Shown here: positions 8,650 to 18,259 of the stretch, in pieces | Numbering within the stretch: position 1 is the first letter of the stretch | Layout of the letters: every line of letters begins with the position of its first letter | From: Pseudomonas sp. ERMR1:02 | Lineage (GTDB): Bacteria; Pseudomonadota; Gammaproteobacteria; Pseudomonadales; Pseudomonadaceae | DNA: 64,000 bases | Direction of reading: 5' to 3' | Assembly: GCF_002277815.1 (NCBI RefSeq) | Contig: NZ_NKJI01000008.1 | Coordinates: 62,001-126,000, forward strand | Program-made: the position numbers and the translations under genes | Notes under the pieces: model-generated | Databases searched by the model: none | What the model was told of the DNA's origin: nothing | What the model saw: only the letters and a program-made list of their open reading frames with translations

Positions 8650-9380
8650 TCTCTATCAAAAACATCAACAAGTGGTATGGGGACTTCCAGGTGCTGACTG
8701 ATTGCAGCACCGAGGTCAAAAAAGGCGAAGTGATCGTCGTGTGCGGGCCGTCCGGTTCCGGCAAGTCGACCCTGATCAAGTGCGTCAACGCGCTGGAACC
8801 GTTCCAGAAAGGTGACATCGTGGTCGACGGCACGTCCATTGCCGACCCGAAGACCAACCTGCCGAAACTGCGTTCGCGCGTGGGCATGGTGTTCCAGCAT
8901 TTCGAACTGTTCCCGCACCTGACCATCACCGAAAACCTGACCATCGCGCAGATCAAGGTGCTGGGCCGCAGCAAGGCCGAAGCGACCAAGAAAGGCCTGC
9001 AATTGCTGGAGCGTGTCGGCCTCTCGGCTCATGCCCACAAGCACCCGGGTCAGCTCTCCGGTGGTCAGCAGCAGCGTGTGGCGATTGCCCGTGCGCTGGC
9101 GATGGACCCGATCGTCATGCTGTTCGACGAACCGACCTCGGCGCTGGACCCGGAAATGGTCAACGAAGTGCTGGACGTGATGGTGCAACTGGCCCACGAA
9201 GGCATGACCATGATGTGCGTGACCCACGAAATGGGCTTCGCCCGTAAAGTGGCCGATCGCGTGATCTTCATGGACGCGGGCAAGATCATCGAAGACTGCA
9301 AGAAAGAAGAGTTCTTCGGCGACATCAGCCATCGCGCCGATCGTACGCAGCACTTCCTCAACAAGATTCTGCAGCACTAA
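8646..9380 (+). CDS. aatP: Glutamate/aspartate ABC transporter ATPase
   Basis: 244 residues with all ABC motifs: Walker [11 protein letters not shown]-loop [12 protein letters not shown], signature [17 protein letters not shown], Walker [16 protein letters not shown] and switch His in CVTHEMGFA. This is the GlnQ/GltL polar-amino-acid class, powering uptake through AatQM. It overlaps aatM by four bases and ends before a REP doublet, probably the 3' boundary of the operon transcript. Confidence 0.94.
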   Translation: MISIKNINKWYGDFQVLTDCSTEVKKGEVIVVCGPSGSGKSTLIKCVNALEPFQKGDIVVDGTSIADPKTNLPKLRSRVGMVFQHFELFPHLTITENLTIAQIKVLGRSKAEATKKGLQLLERVGLSAHAHKHPGQLSGGQQQRVAIARALAMDPIVMLFDEPTSALDPEMVNEVLDVMVQLAHEGMTMMCVTHEMGFARKVADRVIFMDAGKIIEDCKKEEFFGDISHRADRTQHFLNKILQH

Positions 9381-9397
9381 GCCACACCGCTGCCCTG

Positions 9398-9479
9398 TGT
9401 AGGAGCGAGCTTGCTCGCGATGGAGTGTCAGATACACCGTGTCGTATGACACACCATCGCGAGCAAGCTCGCTCCTACA
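9398..9479. repeat. REP doublet after aatP
   Basis: TGTAGGAGCGAGCTTGCTCGCGATG faces its inverted copy CATCGCGAGCAAGCTCGCTCCTACA. The spacer itself is partly palindromic (GTGTCA...TGACAC). It separates the transporter operon from aauSR. Confidence 0.9.
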
Positions 9480-9533
9480 AAGGGCCGGCATTGGATCGAG
9501 AGCAAGTGTTGTGGTTGACCCAAGGCATCTGTG

Positions 9534-11447
9534 ATGAAATGCGACCCCAATCTCTATCGCGCCGCGTCGCCATCACTCGCCGTGAAACCCCGTCTGATTC
9601 GACATCTGTTCCTGCCGCCACTGATCATCGCGCTGATGATCGGACTGGGTTATATCGGCTTCTGGGTCAGTGAGCACTACGGCATCCGCAGCCTCGGCGA
9701 AAACGGCCAGCGCCAGCTGGAGTTGCACGCCCGCGCCGTCGAAAGCGAAATCAGCAAGTACACCTACCTGCCCAGCCTGCTGGAACTCGAAACCAGTGTT
9801 TCGATACTGCTGGCCGACCCGACCCCGGAACACCGGCAAACGGTCGACGATTACCTGGAAGGCCTGAACCGGCGCAGCCGCAGTCGGGCCATTTACGTGA
9901 TGGATACCACCGGTCGCGTCATGGCCACCAGCAACTGGCGCGATGTTGACAGTTACCTCGGTGAAGACCTGTCCTTCCGTGCCTATTTCCAGAACGCCGT
10001 GCGCGGTCAGCCAGGACGTTTCTACGGCATCGGCAGCACCAACGGCGAACCCGGTTACTACCTGGCTCATGGCCTGGAAGAACACGGCAAGATCATCGGT
10101 GTCGCGGTGGTCAAGGTCCGCCTCGAAGCCATGGAAGAACGTTGGCAGCGAGCGCGCCTGGAAGCCTTCGTCAGCGACGAGAACGGCATCATTATTCTGT
10201 CCAGCGATCCGGCGCGTCGCTTGAAATCGGTGGTACCACTGAGCGATGAGACCAAGGAAAAACTGGCCCGCAGCCTTCAGTATTACTGGTTCCCGCTCAA
10301 CGAACTGCAACCGCTGGCCCGGGAAACCCTGTCCGAAGGCGTGGAGAAACTGACCTTTCCGGCCAACAGCGAACTGGTTTCCGACGAAGAAAACATCAGC
10401 TACCTGTCTCAAACCAGGCCCTTGAGCGATACGCCGTGGAATTTCACCCTGCTGACGCCGCTGCAGGATTTACGCCGCGAAGCGATCAATCAGGGGATTC
10501 TGGTGGCGGTGGCGTTTGCCCTCGTGGCGTTTCTGTTGATCGCCTGGAACGAGCGGCGCAAGGTGATCGCCACCCGCCTAGCCGCCCGGGAAGCCTTGCA
10601 GGAAGCCAACAATCAACTGGAGCGTCGGATTACCGAACGCACCGTCGACCTGCGCGCCAGCAACGAACGGCTCAAGGGCCAGATCCGCGAACGGCGTCAA
10701 GCCGAAGAGACGCTGCGTCGCGCTCAGGATGAACTGGTGCAGGCCGGCAAGCTCGCGGCCATCGGCCAGATGTCCACCAGCATCGCCCACGAATTGAACC
10801 AGCCCCTGGCGGCGCTGCGTACGCTGTCCGGCAATACCGTGCGTTTTCTCGAGCGCGGTCAATTGGACGTGGCCAGCACCAACCTCAAGACCATCAACGA
10901 ATTGATCGACCGCATGGGCCGGATCACCGCCAGCCTGCGTTCCTTCGCCCGGCGCGGTGACGACAAGGGTCAGGCCGGCCTCGGCAAAGGCGTGGACGCC
11001 GCCTTGCAGTTGCTCGGCGCACGGGTGGAAAACGCCCATTTGCAACTGCACCGCCATTTCGAAGATGTGCAGGTGCAGATCGACCAGACCCGTCTGGAGC
11101 AGATTCTGGTCAATCTCATCGGTAACGCCCTCGATGCCATGCAGGCGCAGCCGCAGCCGGTGTTGTGGCTCGAAGGCGACACAGTCGACGGCAAGTATCG
11201 GCTGCGTGTCCGCGACAACGGCCACGGCATCGACGCCGAAGCGCGCAAGCATTTATTCGAACCGTTCTTCACCACCAAACCCGGCGAACAGGGCCTGGGC
11301 CTTGGCCTGACCCTTTCTGCGAGCCTGGCCGCCGCCACCGGCGGTCATCTGGGTGTCGAGCACCCGGCCAGCGGTGGCACCGCATTCGTCCTCAGTTTAC
11401 CGTTGGTAAGCCCACTCCCGCCGAGCCAATATGAACAACGACCTTAG
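9534..11447 (+). CDS. aauS: Sensor histidine kinase for acidic amino acids (DctB-like)
   Basis: 637 residues, DctB-like. There is a membrane helix near residues 25-45 (HLFLPPLIIALMIGLGYIGF), a large periplasmic dCACHE-type sensor (AIYVMDTTGRVMATSNW, FYGIGSTNGEPGYYLAHG) and a second helix (LVAVAFALVAFLLIAW). A coiled coil leads to the H-box SIAHELNQPLAALR, then N-box NLIGNALDAMQ, G1 VRDNGHGID and G2 GLGLGLTLS. In pseudomonads AauS senses glutamate/aspartate and phosphorylates AauR. GTG 9531 directly precedes ATG 9534. The last codons overlap aauR by 17 bases. Confidence 0.88.
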   Translation: MKCDPNLYRAASPSLAVKPRLIRHLFLPPLIIALMIGLGYIGFWVSEHYGIRSLGENGQRQLELHARAVESEISKYTYLPSLLELETSVSILLADPTPEHRQTVDDYLEGLNRRSRSRAIYVMDTTGRVMATSNWRDVDSYLGEDLSFRAYFQNAVRGQPGRFYGIGSTNGEPGYYLAHGLEEHGKIIGVAVVKVRLEAMEERWQRARLEAFVSDENGIIILSSDPARRLKSVVPLSDETKEKLARSLQYYWFPLNELQPLARETLSEGVEKLTFPANSELVSDEENISYLSQTRPLSDTPWNFTLLTPLQDLRREAINQGILVAVAFALVAFLLIAWNERRKVIATRLAAREALQEANNQLERRITERTVDLRASNERLKGQIRERRQAEETLRRAQDELVQAGKLAAIGQMSTSIAHELNQPLAALRTLSGNTVRFLERGQLDVASTNLKTINELIDRMGRITASLRSFARRGDDKGQAGLGKGVDAALQLLGARVENAHLQLHRHFEDVQVQIDQTRLEQILVNLIGNALDAMQAQPQPVLWLEGDTVDGKYRLRVRDNGHGIDAEARKHLFEPFFTTKPGEQGLGLGLTLSASLAAATGGHLGVEHPASGGTAFVLSLPLVSPLPPSQYEQRP

Positions 11448-12757
11448 TGTTTTGATCGTCGAAGACGACCCCCACGTACTGCTCGGCTGCCAGCAGGCGC
11501 TGACGCTGGAAGACATTCCCTGCGTTGGTGTCGCCAGCGCGGAAGAAGCTCTGGAGCGGGTGGGTGACAACTTTGCCGGCATCGTCATCAGCGACATTCG
11601 CCTGCCGGGCATTGATGGCCTGGAGCTGCTGAACCGCCTCAAGGCCCGCGACCGCAGCTTGCCGGTGGTGTTGATAACCGGCCACGGCGACATTTCCATG
11701 GCCGTCGGTGCGATGCAGAAAGGCGCCTACGATTTCATGGAGAAGCCCTTCTCCCCTGAACGCCTGGTGGATGTGGCACGCCGCGCGCTGGAGCAACGCA
11801 GCCTGGCGCGGGAAGTCTCGTCGTTGCGCCGGCAACTGGCCGAGCGCGATTCCCTCGAAGGCCGGATCATCGGCCGTTCGCCTGCCATGCAGACCCTGCG
11901 CGAACTTATTGCCAACGTCGCCGATACCTCGGCCAACGTGCTGATCGAGGGTGAAACCGGCACCGGCAAGGAACTGGTCGCGCGCTGCCTGCATGACTTC
12001 AGTCGCCGACATACCAAGCAATTCGTTGCGCTGAACTGCGGCGGTCTGCCAGAGAACCTGTTCGAGAGCGAAATCTTCGGCCATGAAGCCAATGCCTTCA
12101 CCGGCGCTGGCAAACGCCGGATCGGCAAGATCGAACATGCCGACGGCGGCACGCTGTTCCTCGACGAAGTAGAAAGCATGCCGCTGCCGCTGCAGATCAA
12201 ACTGCTGCGGGTGTTGCAGGAACGCACCCTCGAACGCCTCGGTTCGAACCAGAGCGTGGCGGTGGATTGCCGGGTCATCGCTGCGACCAAGTCCGACCTG
12301 GACCAATCGAGCAAGGCCGGCGAGTTCCGCAGCGACCTCTATTACCGCCTCAACGTGGTGACCCTGGAACTGCCGCCGCTGCGCGAACGTCGCGAAGATA
12401 TCCTGCAACTGTTCCAATATTTTCTGCAGCAATCGTCCCTGCGTTTCGACCGCACCGCGCCGGAACTGGATAACCAGACCCTGTCGACCCTGATGAGCCA
12501 CGACTGGCCGGGCAACGTGCGCGAACTGCGTAACGTCGCCGAACGTTTTGCCCTCGGTCTTCCGGCCTTCAAAAAACCCGGCGCGGGCGGCAGCGCTCAA
12601 GGCCTGGCCTTCGCCGAAGCGGTGGAAGCTTTCGAACGCAACCTGTTGATGATGCTTGCAGCGCAGCGGCGGCAACCTGACTCAGGCCAGCCAGGAACTG
12701 GGCATGGCCAAGACCACACTGTTCGACAAAGTGAAAAAGTACGGCCTGAGCCATTAA
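11431..12757 (+). pseudogene. aauR: NtrC/DctD-type response regulator AauR, frameshifted near its 3' end
   Basis: Receiver domain with phospho-Asp in IVISDIRLPG. AAA+ sigma-54 domain with GETGTGKE, a GAFTGA-loop variant (NAFTGA) and GGTLFLDEVESMP. Fis-type HTH at the end: GGNLTQASQELGMAKTTLF...KKYGLSH. The HTH is in a different frame from the first 400 residues. Restoring two bases around 12648-12656 (ATGATGCTTG to ATGGATGCCTTG-like) gives the family's normal ending with stop at 12757. Left uncorrected, the frame runs on into glpM. It should activate aatJQMP through the palindromes at 5873-5917. The break is probably a consensus error, because the HTH codons are perfectly preserved. Confidence 0.85.
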
Positions 12758-12768
12758 GCGAGACGTGT

Positions 12769-13107
12769 GTGGACCTGATTCTCAAAGCAACCCTGGGCGC
12801 GGCAGTGGTGGTGATACTCGCCGCCCTGGCCAGGACCAAAAACTATTACATCGCCGGGTTGGTGCCGCTGTTTCCGACCTTTGCGCTGATCGCCCATTAC
12901 ATCGTCGGCAAGGGGCGCTCGATTGATGATCTGAAGACCACCATCGTGTTTGGCATGTGGTCGATCATTCCATATTTCGTCTACCTGGCGGCCTTGTATG
13001 TGATGGTGGACCGGATGCGGCTGGAGGCTTCGCTGGCCGTGGCGGCGGTGGCGTGGTTGATGGCTGCGACTGTGCTCGTCAGCGTCTGGGTACGCTTCCA
13101 AGCCTGA
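12769..13107 (+). CDS. glpM: GlpM family membrane protein
   Basis: 112 residues, four hydrophobic helices. The N-terminus VDLILKATLGAAVVVILAALARTKNYYIAGLVP matches GlpM, a small inner-membrane protein first linked to glycerol metabolism and alginate in P. aeruginosa. I use GTG 12769 as the start, 11 bases after the aauR stop. The apparent fusion with AauR is an artefact of the upstream frameshift. Precise role unknown. Confidence 0.8.
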   Translation: MDLILKATLGAAVVVILAALARTKNYYIAGLVPLFPTFALIAHYIVGKGRSIDDLKTTIVFGMWSIIPYFVYLAALYVMVDRMRLEASLAVAAVAWLMAATVLVSVWVRFQA

Positions 13108-13122
13108 ACACTACACTGCCCT

Positions 13123-13214
13123 TGTAGGAGCGAGGCTCGCCCGCGAAGGCGTCGAGTCAGTCGCCATCCATGTTGAATGTACCGGCCTCTTCGCGGGCAA
13201 GCCTCGCTCCTACA
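13123..13214. repeat. REP doublet after glpM
   Basis: TTGTAGGAGCGAGGCTCGCCCGCGAAGG and inverted CTTCGCGGGCAAGCCTCGCTCCTACA, the 'GAGGC...GCCCGCGAA' REP subtype. Confidence 0.9.
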
Positions 13215-13342
13215 ACAACAGGATGGTGTCCGATCGTTCGTGGCTGGCCCATCCCTTGCATTTACCCCCAAAAGCCCCCCGGCCGGCCTTCATGATCGAT
13301 GAAGCCGGTGTCTGGCAGGCCTGCCAAGGGAAAATCCTGACC

Positions 13343-14259
13343 TTGAACATTTTAGATCTCGACCACAGCCTGACTGCCCAGGCCCCATCGCGCAGTTGCT
13401 CGAAAGCGGCCGCGCCAAACGCCTTGACCTGCTCGACCTCGGCCCGAAACTGCGGCTGTGGTCAAGTGAACGCACCTGGCATCGCTTTACCGAACGCCTG
13501 CAGCAAAGGCCCGGCACACAGGCCCGCAGCCGGAAATTTTCTTCGTCGGTTCCGGCGACTACCACCATTTGACCCCGGCCTTTCTGACCGACTTGCCGGA
13601 GCCGGTAAGCCTGATCCACTTTGACAACCACCCTGACTGGGTCCGATTCGCCCCGCGCCGACATTGCGGTTCGTGGGTCAATCAGGCGCTGAAACTGCCG
13701 AATATCCAGCGCATCGTCACCCTCGGTCCGTGCAGCGATGACCTGCAAAATCCGCAGTTCAAGGGCGGCAATCTGCGTGCGCTCGAACGCGGTGTTTTGC
13801 AGATATTCCCCTGGCAGCGTCCGCCCTCGAAAATCTGGGGCATGATCGGTGACGGTGCCGGGCATCGACAACAGGAAAACCTGCTGCACTGGCGCAACCT
13901 GTCCGGGCTGGACTGGTCGCAATTTCTCCAGCAACTGGTCGCCACCTGCCCACCAAAGCGGTGTGGATCACCATCGACAAGGATGTGCTGGCCAGCGAAG
14001 ACGCGGCGACCAACTGGGATCAGGGCGGCATGCGCTTGAGTCATCTGTTGCAGGCGATTCGTGTGCTCGCGGCCAGTAAACGCATCCTCGGCATCGACAT
14101 CTGTGGCGAGTACGCCCGCCCGGCGTTCAGCAACGCCTTCAACGCTGGGAAGCCAGGTCCGACCAGCCCCCGGCGGAGCGCTGGAGCGAAGCAGATCTGC
14201 TGCGCAACGCCACGACCAATCAGGCCCTGATCGAGTTGTTCGAGGAGCTGTTCCCATGA
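13343..14259 (+). pseudogene. Arginase/ureohydrolase-like protein, four frameshifts
   Basis: Pieces in three frames assemble into one ureohydrolase-like protein: NILDLDHSLTAQ, FFVGSGDYHHLTPAFL, SLIHFDNHPDWVRFAPRRHCGSW, then VWITIDKDVLASEDAATNWDQGGM and ILGIDICGEYA. The HFDNH and ITIDKDVL motifs carry the metal-binding Asp/His residues of the arginase fold. Four single-base losses (C run 13383-13386, CC 13530, CC 13945, AA 14141) break the frame. Restoring each gives an uninterrupted protein of about 305 residues whose TGA overlaps the next gene (ATGA at 14256). The substrate is unknown: sequence alone does not separate arginase, agmatinase or formiminoglutamase activity. The start is uncertain (TTG 13343 or ATG 13292). 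Confidence 0.7.
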
Positions 14260-14629
14260 ACTTGACTGTAATCGTTCTGGTGGCATTTTCCATTGTGCTG
14301 GACGTCATCGGCCAGCTCTGTTTCAAGCTCGGCCTGGACCGTTTGCCGGAACTGGAAGGCGGGTTTCGCCTGAACGCGTTCTGGGGGCAGGTGTTCAACG
14401 CCCCACTGCTGTGGTGCGGCATCGGCGCCTATGTGATCGAGTTTTTCGTCTGGCTCGAAGCGCTGTCCCGGGCGCCACTGAGCCTGTTGTTTCCGGCAGC
14501 GGCACTGGCTTATTGCGGCGTAGTGCTGGCCGGCAAAATGATCCTCGGCGAATCCGTCAGCCGTCGGCGCTGGCTTGGCACGCTGGTCATTACGGCGGCG
14601 TGATGCTCGTGTGTGTTGCTCATGGATGA
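14256..14629 (+). pseudogene. SMR/EamA-like small membrane transporter subunit 1, one frameshift
   Basis: About 124 residues, four membrane helices: VIVLVAFSIVLDVIGQLCFKLGL, LLWCGIGAYVIEFFVWL, PLSLLFPAAALAYCGVVL, LGTLVIT.GVMLVCVA. This looks like one half of a paired DMT/SMR exporter. The frame is lost near 14596, where one missing C (GCC to GC) causes premature stop; the alternate frame completes helix 4 and ends at 14629. It overlaps the ureohydrolase-like gene by ATGA and is followed at 11 bases by a homologous second subunit. A guanidino- or amine-compound efflux role beside the ureohydrolase is only inference. Confidence 0.7.
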
Positions 14630-14639
14630 AGGTCAATCG

Positions 14640-15034
14640 ATGATCAGTAGCAAGTCTGACTGGCTGCACGAACGCCTCGGCACCATCGTCCTTTGGGCGC
14701 TGCTGATCGGCTTCGAAAGCGCCGGCCAGATCGCCACCAAGTGGGCGGCGATCAACTGGGGCAAATGGATTTCAACCTGCAATGGCTGCTCGCCGTGGCG
14801 GTCAATCCTGGTGTGTGGCTGGCGATTGCCTGCTACATCGGGGCGTTTTTGTGTGGATGCTGATCTGCGGCGCAGCAGTCTGTCCCTGGCGTTTCCCTTG
14901 AGTTCACTGGTGTTTGTCGGGGTGCTGCTGGGGTCGTGGCTGGGGTTGGGGAGCAGATCAGCGTGCTGCACTGGGTGGGTGTGGCGGTGATCATGGGCGG
15001 GATTGCGTTGCTGGCCGAGGGTGAGGAAAAGTAG
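14640..15034 (+). pseudogene. SMR/EamA-like small membrane transporter subunit 2, four frameshifts
   Basis: Start MISSKSDWLHERLGTIVLWALLIGFESAGQ. After restoring four single bases (a G at 14741, a T in the run 14846-14850, a C at 14865, a G in 14948-14951) the protein reads TKVGGDQLGQMDFNLQWLL, YIGAFFVWMLILRRSSLSL, AFPLSSLVFVGVLLGSWLGL and VAVIMGGIALLAEGEEK, a four-helix SMR-like subunit of about 132 residues. Four independent small-run contractions in under 400 bp, with sense preserved in every piece, point to consensus errors. Probable heterodimer partner of the preceding gene. Confidence 0.7.
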
Positions 15035-15054
15035 ATTTGTGTTGATCACAAAGG

Positions 15055-15155
15055 CCTCTTCGCGGGCAAGTCGGAACGCCGCCCGCTCGCTCCTACAGTT
15101 GACCCAAATCCCCTGTAGGCGCGAGCGGGCGGCGTTCCGACTTGCCCGCGAAGGC
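15055..15155. repeat. REP doublet, opposite orientation
   Basis: CCTCTTCGCGGGCAAGTCGGAACGCCGCCCGCTCGCTCCTACA and its inverted partner. The arms share an extra GTCGGAACGCCGCCCGC segment, so this is a longer variant whose arms pair over more than 40 bp. It lies between convergent genes and could also act as a transcript end. Confidence 0.88.
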
Positions 15156-15178
15156 GTCAGCCAGGCCAATAAAACTCT

Positions 15179-15940
15179 CTAGTCAAACTTGTAGGCAATC
15201 GCCACCTGCGCTTCAACCTGGTCTGCACGCCCGACGGCTTTGACAATGCTGCTGTCCGCCGCAGAACCCGTCAGGTGAATCCAGCTCGCGCTGGTCAGCA
15301 ACGACCAGTGCGGTGCCAGTGGAAACTCGAAGCTCTGGGTCAACGCCACGTTCTGCAACCCACCGCCAGCGTTGTAGCGGCGAATTCCCGAGGCCTGGGA
15401 TTCATCGGCACTGACGCCGAAATAGGTCTGCGTTTGCCGGGCATCGGCGAAATGGGCCGTGAGGTTGGTGCTGCCAATCACGCCGCCGCCCACTGGATAA
15501 CCCAGCTCCCCACCGACCCGCCCAAGCACTCCACCCTGCCCGTGCCCCCCACCGACAGCCTGGCCAACAGAGGCAAACACCCGCCAGAAATCGGCCGGCG
15601 CGTACTGCACGAACCCGCCCACCTCGCCCATATCCGGCACGTCGCGCAGGCCACGCAACTGGCCATTGGAGGTCCGCCCTGGCAGGTAATTCACGTACGG
15701 CCCGGCGCTGAAGCCATTGGCTTTGAACGCATTCCAGGTCAGCCCGTCATCGGTGCTCAGGCTGACGTCGCCCCAGTCCAGATCAAGGTACGGCACTGGC
15801 CGGCTTTCGTAGCGACTGCCGGTCGGATCATGGGGTTGATAGCTGAGGCCAAGCCCGGCTTCACCGGTAATGCCTTCGGCCCTGGCGTTGATTGAAAGGC
15901 AGGTCAGCGCTGCAAACAGCGCCACGGTAATCCTCGACAT
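15179..15940 (-). CDS. MipA/OmpV family outer-membrane protein
   Basis: 253 residues with a signal peptide (MSRITVALFAALTCLSINARA). Alternating beta-strand pattern follows, ending in the outer-membrane C-terminal motif AQVAIAYKFD with terminal aromatic. Features such as SYQPHDPTGSRYESRPVPYLDLDWG and GSTNLTAHFADARQTQTYFGVSADES are typical of MipA/OmpV beta-barrels. MipA scaffolds murein enzymes in E. coli, while many homologues are stress- or antibiotic-induced barrels of unknown role. Single gene. Confidence 0.85.
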   Translation of the reverse strand: MSRITVALFAALTCLSINARAEGITGEAGLGLSYQPHDPTGSRYESRPVPYLDLDWGDVSLSTDDGLTWNAFKANGFSAGPYVNYLPGRTSNGQLRGLRDVPDMGEVGGFVQYAPADFWRVFASVGQAVGGGHGQGGVLGRVGGELGYPVGGGVIGSTNLTAHFADARQTQTYFGVSADESQASGIRRYNAGGGLQNVALTQSFEFPLAPHWSLLTSASWIHLTGSAADSSIVKAVGRADQVEAQVAIAYKFD

Positions 15941-16159
15941 GAGGCAATTCCTTTAACGGGACATGCGCGCATCAATCCCCCGATTCCCTCGACCAAGCAA
16001 GCACTCATGTTGTTTGTAGCGACCTACAAAAATTGTAGCTTCGTCAACATCCAAACCTGACAGAACCCCAGCCCTGCTGGGCCGGACACGATTGGCACAG
16101 TCCCTGCTCTACCGCATTGGCAAGCGCAGACAGCGCGTCAGGCCCAATAGGTAAAACAG

Positions 16160-16873
16160 ATGATTGACTGGCATATCGTGTGTGATTTCGACGGAACCAT
16201 CACCCGCACCGACGTGATCGACAGCATCCTCCAACGATTCGCCGACCCGAGCTGGGAAGCGATCGAAGACGAGTGGCTGGCCGGCGATATCGGTTCCCGT
16301 GAATGCCTCAGCCGCCAGCTCTCGCTGGTCAAGGCGACGCCGACCGAGCTGCTCGGATTCTTCGATAGCATCGAAATCGATCCGGACTTTCCCGACTTCG
16401 TCGACCACGTCATCGGTCTCGGCGCGTCCCTTGAAGTGGTCAGCGATGGTATCGAACAAGGCATCGCGCGGATCCTGGCGCGCAACTATGTCAGCCTCCT
16501 GCCGATCCTCGCCAACCGCTTGCGTCAGCTCGATCACGACAGCTGGCGCATCGACTTCCCGCACGCCAGCGATGCCTGCCGCGCCGCTGCCGGCAACTGC
16601 AAATGCAAATCCACGCCCAATGCCAGGCGCGTGCTGGTGATCGGTGACGGTCAGTCCGACATGTGCGTGGCCGCCACTGCCGATTTTGTGTTCGCCAAGG
16701 ATCGCCTGGCCGAGCACTGCGAGCGCAACGGCATTACCTATGCCCGGTTCGACAGTTTCGCCGAACTCCCTGCCCTGTTGGCCCTGCTACCAAACGCCAG
16801 TGCCGCCAACGCCACTTCTTTCAGCACCGAAACCCTCAATTCGGAAACACAGGAACTCTTCCATCATGTCTGA
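16160..16873 (+). CDS. HAD-IB phosphatase, MtnX/SerB-like
   Basis: 237 residues. HAD motif I is at the N-terminus (CDFDGTITRTDV, two catalytic Asp), motif II VVSDG and motif IV VLVIGDGQSDMCVA. A Cys cluster (CRAAAGNCKCK) precedes motif IV, as in the MtnX-like group. The C-terminal 30 residues are Ser/Thr-rich and unlike the core family. The stop overlaps the aminotransferase start by 8 bases. It should remove a phosphate from a small metabolite, probably the precursor or product of the neighbouring aminotransferase. Methionine salvage is unlikely, because no mtn genes are nearby. Confidence 0.8.
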   Translation: MIDWHIVCDFDGTITRTDVIDSILQRFADPSWEAIEDEWLAGDIGSRECLSRQLSLVKATPTELLGFFDSIEIDPDFPDFVDHVIGLGASLEVVSDGIEQGIARILARNYVSLLPILANRLRQLDHDSWRIDFPHASDACRAAAGNCKCKSTPNARRVLVIGDGQSDMCVAATADFVFAKDRLAEHCERNGITYARFDSFAELPALLALLPNASAANATSFSTETLNSETQELFHHV

Positions 16874-18259
16874 TATTCGAATCGCCACCGCTGAAGACCA
16901 GGTTCTGCTGGAAAAAGAAGCCAAATACTGCTCCTACGGCGACACCGTCCACTACATCGAACCGCCGCGGATTTTCAGCCGCTGCGAAGGCTCCTATGTC
17001 TGGGACACCAGCGATCAAGCGTACCTCGACCTGCAAATGTGGTACTCGGCGGTCAACTTCGGCTACGCCAACCCGCGCCTGAACAACGCGCTGAAACAGC
17101 AGATCGACACCCTGCCGCAGATCGCCAGCCAGTACCTGCACAAGGGCAAGATCGAACTCTCGGAAATGATCGCCGTTGATGCGAAGAAAAAATTCGGCCT
17201 CGACGGCCGGGTGCACTTCAACGTCGGTGGCTCGCAGTCCATCGAGGACTCACTGAAAGTGGTGCGCAACGCCACGAACGGCAAGAGCCTGATGTTCGCC
17301 TTCGAGGGTGGTTACCACGGGCGCACCCTCGGCGCATCGTCGATCACCTCCAGCTACCGCTATCGCCGTCGCTACGGCCACTTCGGCGAGCGCGCCAATT
17401 TCATCCCGTTCCTTACCACTTCCGTGGCCCGAAAGGCATGACCAAGGAAGAGTACGGCAGCCACTGCGTGCAGCAATTCGCGCGCTTGTTCGAGACCGAA
17501 TACAACGGCGTCTGGGACCCGAAAGTCGGCCAGAGCGAGTACGCAGCGTTCTACGTCGAGCCGATCCAGGGCACCGGCGGCTACGTGATCCCGCCGATGA
17601 ACTTCTACAGCGAACTCAAGCATGTGCTGGACCAGCACGGCATCTTGATGGTGGTCGACGAAATCCAGATGGGTTTCTATCGCACCGGCAAGCTGTGGTC
17701 GATCGAGCACTTCGACGTCAAACCGGATGTGATCGTCTTCGGCAAAGCCTTGACCAACGGCCTCAATCCGCTGGGCGGCATCTGGGCGAAGGAAGAGCTG
17801 ATCAACCCCAAAGTCTTCCCGCCGGGTTCGACACATTCGACCTTCGCCTCCAACCCGCTAGGTACTGCGGTGGGCTTGGAAATGTTCAAGATGACCAGCG
17901 AAGTCGATTACGGCGCGATGGTCATGAACAAAGGCGCGTACTTCCTTGAAGGCTTGAAAGACCTGCAGAAGCGCTACCCGATCATCGGCGACGTCGACGG
18001 TCTGGGTCTGGCCCTGCGTTGCGAAATCTGCGGCCCGGACGGGTTCACGCCGGACAAGGCGACACTGGACTTCATGGTCGAAGAAGGCATGAAGGGCGAC
18101 ATCGAAATCGACGGCAAACGCCTGGGTCTGATCCTCGATGTGGGTGGTTACTACAAGAACGTGATCACCCTGGCACCGTCGCTGGAGATCAGCTATCAGG
18201 AAATCGATCTGGGTATCGCCCTGCTCGATCGTCTGCTGCACCGAGCGATGCAACGATGA
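16866..18259 (+). pseudogene. Class-III PLP aminotransferase, one frameshift
   Basis: About 464 residues when joined. N-terminal part: YCSYGDTVHYIEPPRIFSRCEG, MWYSAVNFGYANPRLNNALK, FNVGGSQSIEDSLKVVRN. C-terminal part: LMVVDEIQMGFYRTGKLW and VIVFGKALTNGLNPLGG, the latter carrying the PLP lysine, then STHSTFASNPL. This is fold type I, subgroup II (ornithine/4-aminobutyrate/diaminobutyrate-like); the substrate cannot be assigned. The frame breaks at 17411-17412, where one missing C turns FIPFPYHFRGPKG into a stop; both sides otherwise match the family. It is coupled by overlap to both the phosphatase and the hydrolase. Confidence 0.85.

Noticed and set aside
11431..13107. Apparent fusion of a response regulator to a membrane protein (AauR-GlpM)
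   Set aside because: The regulator's HTH is intact in another frame and stops at 12757; GlpM has its own GTG start. The fusion arises from a frameshift.
14411..14629. Separate small gene downstream in the SMR1 region
   Set aside because: Its only sensible part is the last helix of SMR1 in the shifted frame; not an independent gene.
16644..17441. Aminotransferase N-terminal frame extended back over the phosphatase
   Set aside because: The first 74 residues are an out-of-frame reading of the phosphatase; the family start MSDIRIATAEDQ is at 16866.
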